A stretch of DNA of 21,518 nucleotides, from NCBI GenBank assembly GCA_016190205.1, contig JACPQZ010000067.1:1-21518 (forward strand), given 5' to 3'. Position 1 is the first letter of the stretch. Each line of letters opens with the position of its first letter. The notes under the pieces were generated by a model, which saw nothing but the letters and a program-made list of their open reading frames with translations, was not told the DNA's origin and did not search any database. The stretch comes from Candidatus Omnitrophota bacterium (lineage in GTDB: Bacteria; Omnitrophota; JACPQZ01). A program made the position numbers and the translations under genes. Shown one piece after another: positions 1-5,600 of the stretch.

Positions 1-263
1 GAAGCAAGTTAGAAATTCGAAATCAGAAATTCAAAACAACCGTTTTCGAGTTTTGAATTTCGGTCATTCGAATTTGCTTCGTGCTTCGGATTTTGGTCAT
101 TCGTATTTGTTTCGTGCTTCGAGTTTCGTATTTCGAATTTTATCGTTTCACTCTGGTATCTGGTCTCTGGAATCTTCTGGTATCTGGTTACTGGTTTCTG
201 GTTACTCAAGTCGTCAACTACGTTTCACGAATCACGAATCACGAATCACGAGTCACGAACACG
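1..263. repeat. Heptamer-repeat element R1 (5'-truncated) upstream of ftsA
   Basis: This AT-rich spacer is built from units with a 7-bp period. GAAATTC-type units lie at 12-32, a complementary TTCG-rich right arm at about 49-145, CTGGTNN units at 153-173 and 177-204, and five TCACGAA-type units at 225-259. The first 38 bases are roughly the reverse complement of about 49-84, so the inner part can fold as a hairpin. Complete elements elsewhere in the window have a CCAG arm to the left; here that arm would lie before base 1. The element stops about 18 bases before the ftsA start. The short ORFs in it translate to low-complexity text and are not genes. Confidence 0.85.
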
Positions 264-280
264 CTACTTAGACTAAGAAA

Positions 281-1513
281 ATGGCGCGCGACAAGCTCTT
301 AACCAGTCTGGACATCGGTTCGGAAAAGATCGCCCTCTACATCGGGGCGGTTTCCCAGGATCATTCCGTTCGAATCTTGGGTTACGGAGAGGCCCCCGCA
401 AAAGGCGTAGAAAAAGGACAGATCGTGGATCTCAACGAAGCGGGAGGAGCTATCCGGGAGGCCCTGATACGGGCGGAGGAGAGCGCGGGCTGCGAGGTTT
501 ACTCGGTCACCACCAACGTGGCTTCCGACCGTGTGGAAGGCTCCACCTGCTGCGGCCTTGTGATCCTGGCCCCCCGGGAGCGCGAGATTACCGCGCAGGA
601 TATCCGGAGGGCCGTTGAATCTGCCGGCCATCATTCCCTGTCTTTCCGGGAGCGTGTGGTTGCCAACATCGTGCAGGGCTATGTGGTGGACGAGCAGGAT
701 GGGATTCTCAATCCTTTGGGGATGGTGGGCACGCGGCTCGGGGCCACCTGCCATGTGGTAGCCGCGCCCTCCATACAAATGGAGAATATTCAGCGGAGCG
801 TTCGCTGGGCGGGCCTGGAGGCGGAGGGCCACGTGCCCGACGCCCTGGCCGCGGCGCACGCAGTTCTCACGGAGGAAGAGAAGACGCTCGGTGTTGTTCT
901 GGTCGAGGTCGGGGGGGCGTCCACGGACCTTATCATGATGGCCAGAGATTCGATTCTTTTTACGAGCAGGCTTATGGAGGGGAGCTCGCGGGTGCATGAG
1001 CGCCTGGCACGCGAATTCCGGACGTCGTTTGACGAGGCCCAAGCCCTCGCGCGGCGGGCCGGGTGCCTGCCCAGGGCGCGTGAGGACGGCGAGGAGACGA
1101 TCTATGTGCCCGGGGTGAGCGGCAGGCAGGGCGCCTCGTGGAAAGGGGCCCAGATTCGTGAAGTCGTGCGCAGTGAGACGGAGGCGCTTCTCAAGGCGGT
1201 ACGGGAACGGCTTCAAGCGTCGGGATTTCTCGATCGAGCCGTGTCCGGAGCCGTCGTGTGCGGGGGGTTTTTCCTCATGGCGGGAAGCGCCGAGACGGCT
1301 GAAAATGAGCTGGGGATCCCTGTCCGGGTGGGCCTGCCCCAGGGGATCGAGTCAGCAAACAGCCATCTGATGTCACCGCGGCATGCAGTAGGACTCGGGA
1401 TTTTGAGTTATACTAGTGGGGTGGACGGGAGGAACCTATGGCAGGGGACAGCACAAGGCCGGATAGTCCGGTGGTGGGACAGAACTCGGGAGTGGATCCA
1501 AGAAGCGTTTTAG
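281..1513 (+). CDS. ftsA: Cell division protein FtsA
   Basis: Actin-like ATPase that tethers FtsZ to the inner face of the cytoplasmic membrane and recruits later divisome proteins. The 410 residues match FtsA in length and order: an N-terminal phosphate-1 loop (LDIGSEKIAL, residues 10-19), an SHS2-type 1C domain with the ITAQDIRRAVESA segment, the NPLGMVGTRL segment, a phosphate-2 loop VEVGGASTDL (usually IDIGGGTTD), the adenosine-motif region VVCGGFFLMAG, and a C-terminal amphipathic helix (RIVRWWDRTREWIQEAF) that serves as membrane anchor. The ATG has no convincing Shine-Dalgarno; repeat R1 ends just upstream. Its last 76 bases overlap the next gene in another frame, and ftsZ does not follow. 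PilM is the nearest alternative but lacks this 1C domain and C-terminal anchor. Confidence 0.93.
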   Translation: MARDKLLTSLDIGSEKIALYIGAVSQDHSVRILGYGEAPAKGVEKGQIVDLNEAGGAIREALIRAEESAGCEVYSVTTNVASDRVEGSTCCGLVILAPREREITAQDIRRAVESAGHHSLSFRERVVANIVQGYVVDEQDGILNPLGMVGTRLGATCHVVAAPSIQMENIQRSVRWAGLEAEGHVPDALAAAHAVLTEEEKTLGVVLVEVGGASTDLIMMARDSILFTSRLMEGSSRVHERLAREFRTSFDEAQALARRAGCLPRAREDGEETIYVPGVSGRQGASWKGAQIREVVRSETEALLKAVRERLQASGFLDRAVSGAVVCGGFFLMAGSAETAENELGIPVRVGLPQGIESANSHLMSPRHAVGLGILSYTSGVDGRNLWQGTAQGRIVRWWDRTREWIQEAF

Positions 1514-2595
1514 ATTCGGCGCTTGCACAGCTCAAGGCACAGGCCGGATCTGACCTGCATATGAAGGTGGGCCAGACCCCTATGATCCGGACCAAGAGGC
1601 GGCTCGTGAAGCTTGCCCTGGAGCCGCCTACGGAAGAGATCATGGAGCAGCTTGCGGAATCGCTCTTGACGGAATATCAGCGTTTCCATTTTCAAAAGGA
1701 AAAGGAATTCGATTTGGCTTTTGAGCACAAGGAGTTCGGACGCTACCGCATCAACATCTTCAGACGCCAAGGCTTGATTGGAATGGTCGCCCGCGTCATC
1801 CACGACCAGATCCCGGGCTTTGAGGAACTGGCCCTGCCTCCCATCTTTGAAAAGCTGGCCCAAATGGAGAGGGGGATGGTACTCGTGACGGGGGCAAGTT
1901 CCCAGGGGAAGTCCACGACACTGGCCTCGATGGTGGATTTCATCAACCGGACCCGGGAGTGCCATATTGTGACCATTGAAGACCCCATCGAATATGTCCA
2001 CAGGGATAACCGGTCCATCATCAATCAGCGCGAGGTGGGGCTCGATACCCCGTCGTTCTACGATGCCTTAAAAGGCGTGGTCCGGCAGGATCCCGACGTC
2101 ATCCTGGTGGGCGAGATGAGGGATGCGGAAACCTTCCAGGCGGCAGTGCTCGCGGCCGAAACAGGGCACCTGGTCTTCAGCACGATGCATGCCCGCGACA
2201 TCAGCCAGGTGCTTGACCGCACCCTGGGATTTTTTCCCCAGAGCCACAGGGATCAGATCCGCCTGCAGCTCGCCTATAACCTGCAGGCCATCACTTGCCA
2301 GAGGCTTTTAAGGCGCAGCGGCGACGCGGGGCTCATCCCGGGATTTGAGATCCTGCTCTTCAATTCCACCGTGAGAAAGCTCATGGCCGATGACAAGATG
2401 CCCAAGATGGAGCAGGCCATGCGCAATGGAACCGAGGAGGGCATGCAGACCTTCAATCAGGCCCTGGCTAAACTCGTGCAGGAAAAAAAGGTGACCCTCG
2501 AAGAGGCCATCGAAAAATCAGCCAACCCTGAAGAGCTCAAGCTCCTTGTCAAAGGCATCATCCTCGACTCCGGGAGATCGATCCTGGGGCCGTAG
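1438..2595 (+). CDS. pilT: PilT/PilU-type type IV pilus retraction ATPase
   Basis: Hexameric secretion-type ATPase expected at the cytoplasmic base of a type IV pilus, driving filament disassembly. The 385 residues contain a divergent Walker A (GASSQGKS, 152-159, instead of GPTGSGKS), the Asp box TIEDPIEYVH (179-188), a Walker B-type segment DPDVILVGEMRD (218-229) and a His box around GHLVFSTMHARD (243-254). The tail GMQTFNQALAKLV followed by EEAIEKSANPEELKLLVKG resembles PilU/PilT C-termini. The ATG at 1438 is chosen because GGGAGG lies 7 bases upstream, although this creates a 76-base overlap with ftsA; an in-frame GTG at 1492 is the alternative. A pilus gene in the usual ftsZ position is odd. 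Whether it works as PilT or as PilU cannot be decided from this sequence. Confidence 0.88.
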   Translation: MAGDSTRPDSPVVGQNSGVDPRSVLDSALAQLKAQAGSDLHMKVGQTPMIRTKRRLVKLALEPPTEEIMEQLAESLLTEYQRFHFQKEKEFDLAFEHKEFGRYRINIFRRQGLIGMVARVIHDQIPGFEELALPPIFEKLAQMERGMVLVTGASSQGKSTTLASMVDFINRTRECHIVTIEDPIEYVHRDNRSIINQREVGLDTPSFYDALKGVVRQDPDVILVGEMRDAETFQAAVLAAETGHLVFSTMHARDISQVLDRTLGFFPQSHRDQIRLQLAYNLQAITCQRLLRRSGDAGLIPGFEILLFNSTVRKLMADDKMPKMEQAMRNGTEEGMQTFNQALAKLVQEKKVTLEEAIEKSANPEELKLLVKGIILDSGRSILGP

Positions 2596-2623
2596 CTTAG
2601 GGCCCGCAAGCGTATCTCGTGAA

Positions 2624-2652
2624 TTGACATATCCCTTATCAGTATGATAAAT
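2624..2652 (+). promoter_or_regulatory. Candidate sigma-70-type promoter before yggS
   Basis: A perfect -35 hexamer TTGACA (2624-2629) is followed after 17 bases by ATAAAT (2647-2652). GATAAA and TAAATT in adjacent registers are alternative -10 readings. Transcription would start near 2658-2660, only a few bases before the proposed TTG start of yggS. The gene would then be nearly leaderless, which agrees with the absence of a Shine-Dalgarno. Confidence 0.55.
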
Positions 2653-2699
2653 TACGTCTACTTTGAAATTAGCTGACCGATTAAATTACATAAGGGATA
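2630..2699. repeat. 10-bp inverted repeat straddling the yggS start
   Basis: TATCCCTTAT at 2630-2639 is the exact reverse complement of ATAAGGGATA at 2690-2699. The left copy fills the spacer between the proposed -35 and -10; the right copy lies in codons 10-13 of yggS. The left arm would not be transcribed from this promoter, so a protein-bound operator pair is more plausible than an RNA hairpin. Chance remains possible. Confidence 0.4.
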
Positions 2700-3376
2700 G
2701 CTTATATAAAGCAGCGGAGAAGAGCGGGCAGAATCCAGAAGCGGTCACCCTTGTCGGAGTTACCAAGTCTGTCCCGGTTGACCTGATTGCGGAGGCCGTC
2801 CGGTCGGGTCTTTCAGATATCGGGGAAAATCGGGTACAGGAAGCCCTTAAAAAGCGAGAAGAGCTCATCTCAATCCTTCCCCCGGAATATCCCGGGCCGC
2901 GTTGGCATCTCGTCGGCCACCTACAGCGAAATAAGACTAAGCACGCGGTCCGCCTGTTTGATCTCATTCATTCAGTAGATTCTTTCCCCCTCGCGGAAGA
3001 GATCGACCGCCGAGCCGAGGGTGCCGGGCGTGTCCTCGACATCCTGTTAGAGGTGAACGCGTCAGGGGAAGCCTCCAAGCAGGGGTGCGGACCCGGCGAG
3101 GTAGAGGAATTGGCGCAGGAGATCTCTCGTCTCACACACGTTGTGGTGAGAGGCCTCATGACGATGGCCCCTCTCGCAAAGGACCCGGAGTCGTCCCGGC
3201 CTGTTTTTTCGAAGGTCAAGACCTTGTATAACCGCTTGGCCGTACACAGGTTTCCGCGGGTGAAGATGGAAATCCTCTCCATGGGGATGAGTCAGGATTA
3301 CACCGTGGCGGTAGAAGAGGGGGCAAATCTCGTGAGGATAGGCCGGGCCCTGTTTGGAGAGCGCCATGTTCGGTGA
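2663..3376 (+). CDS. yggS: YggS/YlmE family PLP-binding protein
   Basis: Cytoplasmic fold-type III pyridoxal-phosphate carrier involved in PLP homeostasis; family members have no firmly known catalytic reaction. The 237 residues match the family. VGVTKSVP (31-38) carries the PLP lysine at 35, followed by the typical IGENRVQEAL, WHLVGHLQRNK, IHSVDS and LSMGMSQDY segments, with a VRIGRALFG ending. The start is taken as TTG 2663 because no ATG or GTG fits the conserved N-terminus and a stop lies four codons upstream of it. No Shine-Dalgarno is visible. The stop overlaps the proC start by 11 bases, implying translational coupling. yggS-proC-yggT is a recurring trio in many bacteria. Confidence 0.92.
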   Translation: MKLADRLNYIRDSLYKAAEKSGQNPEAVTLVGVTKSVPVDLIAEAVRSGLSDIGENRVQEALKKREELISILPPEYPGPRWHLVGHLQRNKTKHAVRLFDLIHSVDSFPLAEEIDRRAEGAGRVLDILLEVNASGEASKQGCGPGEVEELAQEISRLTHVVVRGLMTMAPLAKDPESSRPVFSKVKTLYNRLAVHRFPRVKMEILSMGMSQDYTVAVEEGANLVRIGRALFGERHVR

Positions 3377-4190
3377 CGACCGCATCGGTATCATCGGACT
3401 GGGGAATATGGGCTCCGCCATTATCAAGGGCCTGCTCTCGAGCGGGGTGGTCCTGCGCCAGAACATCCTGGGCTATGACCACCGCCCGGAGCCCCGCAAC
3501 TATTTGAACACCGAATTCGGCGTTCACGTCACGAACTCCTGCGACGAACTGGTAGGCGAGTCGGATTGCATTATCCTCGCGGTCAAGCCGAAGGATATTG
3601 ATGATGTCCTGATGCGCATCGGTTCGCAGGTGGGGGTGCACAAGACGGTGATCTCCATCGCGGCGGGGGTAACGGCGCGCCATATCGAGTATCTTTTGAA
3701 TACCGGCACCCCCGTGGTGCGTGTGATGCCTAATACGCCGGCCCTTGTGGGAGAGGGGATGAGCGCCCTCTTCCTCGGAAAATATGCGGATCTCAAACAG
3801 AAGATCCAAGCCGAGGCTATTTTCTCCAGTCTAGGCCAGGTGGTGACGGTGACTGATGAGCGCTTGATGGATGTGGTCACAGGGGTGAGCGGTTCGGGCC
3901 CCGCGTACTTTTTTTATCTTATCCAATGCCTGACCGAAGTGGCCGAGGAAGAAGGCATACCCGAGGAAGACGCGAGACGCCTTGCGTCACAAACGGCGCT
4001 GGGAGCGGCACGGATGGTCATCGCGACGGGGGAGGACCCTGCGGTATTGAGGGAGCGCGTCACTTCCCCCGGGGGCACTACGGAAGCGGCCTTCGAGGTC
4101 TTTCGCGAACTTAAACTGGGTGAAATTTACAAAAAGGGTGTTGAGAGGGCGATCCAGCGCTCCCGCGAACTTTCGCGTGGCGGACCCTAA
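3366..4190 (+). CDS. proC: Pyrroline-5-carboxylate reductase
   Basis: Catalyses the last step of proline synthesis: NAD(P)H-dependent reduction of 1-pyrroline-5-carboxylate to L-proline in the cytoplasm. The 274-residue protein has an N-terminal Rossmann motif (GIIGLGNMGSA, about 8-18), the VKP segment, the VRVMPNTPALVGEG motif, and the C-terminal dimerisation/substrate region with VSGSGPAYFF and RVTSPGGTTEA, all diagnostic of ProC. ATG 3366 is preferred over the upstream in-frame TTG at 3354 because GGAG lies seven bases before it and it places the Rossmann strand at the usual distance. It overlaps yggS by 11 bases and is followed by heptamer element R6. Confidence 0.95.
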   Translation: MFGDDRIGIIGLGNMGSAIIKGLLSSGVVLRQNILGYDHRPEPRNYLNTEFGVHVTNSCDELVGESDCIILAVKPKDIDDVLMRIGSQVGVHKTVISIAAGVTARHIEYLLNTGTPVVRVMPNTPALVGEGMSALFLGKYADLKQKIQAEAIFSSLGQVVTVTDERLMDVVTGVSGSGPAYFFYLIQCLTEVAEEEGIPEEDARRLASQTALGAARMVIATGEDPAVLRERVTSPGGTTEAAFEVFRELKLGEIYKKGVERAIQRSRELSRGGP

Positions 4191-4207
4191 CTTGTTAAGT
4201 AGCAGGA

Positions 4208-4267
4208 GCGGGATACGGGAAGCGGGAGACGGGAAGCGGTTCCCGGTTCCCGCTTAGCGATTCCCGA
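4208..4267. repeat. Heptamer-repeat hairpin R6 (CGGGAAG type)
   Basis: Four 7-base units of the GCGGGAT/ACGGGAA kind (4208-4235) are followed by the opposite-strand form, TTCCCGN units (4240-4267, one of them degenerate). The whole element is an inverted repeat that can fold as a GC-rich hairpin. It fills the proC-yggT gap. No T-tract follows, so it is not a classical terminator. The same unit in the other orientation appears inside carA at 14678-14705. Confidence 0.8.
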
Positions 4268-4275
4268 AACCGAAC

Positions 4276-4572
4276 ATGTTTATTTTGAGCAATTTTTTGG
4301 TGGCATTGGCAGAGGTGCTCAATATTGCGTTGGGCGTTCTCTACTGGGCCCTTATCATCAGGGCCCTGTTGTCTTGGGTGAGCCCTGACCCGTGGAACCC
4401 CATCGTCCAGCTTTTGAATAGAGTGACGGAACCCGTCTTGAGCCCCATCCGCAGGGCTGTTCCCTTCTTGGTGGCGGGTCTGGATTTTACGCCACTCGTC
4501 GCCATCCTCGCGATCTATTTCACACGGCTGTTTCTGGTAAAGTCCCTTTTGGACTTTGCGGCGCGTATTTAG
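4276..4572 (+). CDS. yggT: YggT/YlmG family membrane protein
   Basis: Small integral membrane protein of the YggT (YlmG) family, whose members have been linked to cell-envelope or division-related functions in bacteria and to chloroplast nucleoid distribution in plants; the molecular role is not settled. The 98 residues hold two hydrophobic segments (about 5-32 and 65-95) that flank the characteristic RALLSWVSPDPWNPIVQLLNRVTEPVLSPIRR region with its conserved Trp and Pro residues. The ATG lies 8 bases beyond repeat R6 with no clear Shine-Dalgarno. Its stop directly abuts the GTG of the next gene. Placement after yggS-proC is the family's usual context. Confidence 0.9.
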   Translation: MFILSNFLVALAEVLNIALGVLYWALIIRALLSWVSPDPWNPIVQLLNRVTEPVLSPIRRAVPFLVAGLDFTPLVAILAIYFTRLFLVKSLLDFAARI

Positions 4573-5409
4573 GTGAAAACAAAGCCCGGTTTGAATCAAA
4601 ATATCCGGAAGGCGGCTGAATTCATAATCGCGCGTGCGAGGTCGGAGCCCCGGATCGGCATTATTCTCGGCACGGGTCTCGGGGCGCTGGCGGAGCGGAT
4701 TGAAAAATCCACGGCGATTCCCTACCAGGACATCCCTCACTTCCCCGTATCCACGGTCGAAAGTCACCGGGGTCAGCTCGTGTTCGGGCTCCTGGCCGGA
4801 AGGCCCGTCGCGGCCATGGAGGGCCGCTTTCACTTTTATGAGGGATACAGCCTGGCGCAGGTGACCTTCCCGGTCCGGATCCTCAAGGCCTTGGGCGCGC
4901 GTGAGCTCATCGTTTCCAACGCCTGCGGGGCGCTTAACCTTTCATTCCGGAAGGGGGATCTCATGGTGATAGACGACCACATCAACCTCATGGGCGTAAA
5001 CCCATTGATCGGGCCCAACGATGAGTCCTTGGGCCCCCGTTTTCCAGATATGTCGGAGCCCTATGACCGTGAGCTCCAGAAGGTCTGTCTTAAGGCCGCG
5101 CTGGAAGAGGACATCTGCGTGCACCGCGGGGTGTACCTGGGCGTCACGGGGCCTAACCTCGAGACGCGGGCGGAATACCGCATGCTGCGCGGCCTCGGCG
5201 CGGATGTGGTCGGGATGAGCACCGTGCCCGAGGTGATTGTGGCGGTGCATGCGGGGCTTAGGGTGCTGGGTATAAGCTGTATCACCGACCTCTGCGACCC
5301 TGACCACCTTCGGCCCGTGGACATTGCTGAAATAATTCGCGTGGCCCAAGAAGTAGAGCCCAAGCTCACCCGGCTTATCGAACGCACCGTGTCTCAAATT
5401 TCGGTGTAA
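4573..5409 (+). CDS. punA: Purine nucleoside phosphorylase (PNP-I/MTAP superfamily)
   Basis: Phosphorolysis of purine (deoxy)nucleosides to base and pentose-1-phosphate for salvage. The 278 residues show the trimeric PNP pattern: GTGLG (33-37) phosphate loop, TVESHRGQL (61-69) with the phosphate-site His, MEGRFHFYEGY (82-92), VSNACGALN (114-122), and GVTGPNLETRAEYRML (190-205), whose Glu contacts the purine. The position normally held by the specificity Asn (SxxTN or SCISN in guanosine/inosine-type enzymes) is Asp239 here (GISCITDLC), so the base preference may be shifted toward 6-amino purines or may follow a distinct subfamily. GTG 4573 is the start, immediately after the yggT stop. The symbol punA is by family only; MTA phosphorylase is the alternative. 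Confidence 0.88.
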   Translation: MKTKPGLNQNIRKAAEFIIARARSEPRIGIILGTGLGALAERIEKSTAIPYQDIPHFPVSTVESHRGQLVFGLLAGRPVAAMEGRFHFYEGYSLAQVTFPVRILKALGARELIVSNACGALNLSFRKGDLMVIDDHINLMGVNPLIGPNDESLGPRFPDMSEPYDRELQKVCLKAALEEDICVHRGVYLGVTGPNLETRAEYRMLRGLGADVVGMSTVPEVIVAVHAGLRVLGISCITDLCDPDHLRPVDIAEIIRVAQEVEPKLTRLIERTVSQISV

Positions 5410-5415
5410 CTATTG

Positions 5416-5592
5416 AGTAACCAGATACCAGTTACCAGAAACCAGAAGATACCAGATACCAGATGATACCGACGATCGGACATCGAACCTCGAACTTCGG
5501 ACTTCGAAGGCCGATGTTCGAAGTACGAAGTACGGACCTGGTATCTGGTTTCTGGAATCTATCTGGTAACTGGTTACTGGTTTCTGGTATCT
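5416..5592. repeat. Heptamer-repeat inverted element R2
   Basis: The left arm carries CCAGNNA units at 5421-5448 and, after a 3-base slip, at 5452-5465. The right arm carries CTGGTNN-type units at 5538-5558 and, after a 4-base slip, at 5563-5590. The arms are near reverse complements. The core (about 5471-5535) holds another 7-bp family, GAACTTC/GGACTTC/GAAGTAC. As RNA this would form a long imperfect hairpin about 180 bases in size, ending 8 bases before the ileS ATG. No protein gene is supported here. Confidence 0.85.
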
Positions 5593-5600
5593 AAATTTAC

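Noticed and set aside
9-271. Small ORFs on both strands in R1, and similar ones at 15330-15623 and 15135-15416
   Set aside because: Their translations are low-complexity strings created by the 7-bp repeats, with no ribosome site and no family resemblance.
281-1513. Reading the first gene as PilM because a pilus ATPase follows
   Set aside because: The 1C domain, length of 410 and C-terminal amphipathic anchor fit FtsA; no pilN, pilO or pilQ is adjacent.
4208-4267. R6 hairpin as a rho-independent terminator after proC
   Set aside because: No T-tract follows the stem, and its 7-bp unit structure places it with the other elements.
5416-5592. CRISPR array or insertion sequence as an explanation of the repeats
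   Set aside because: There are no constant-length spacers, no repeats of CRISPR size, no transposase frame and no target-site duplications; the 7-bp units and inverted arms do not fit either.
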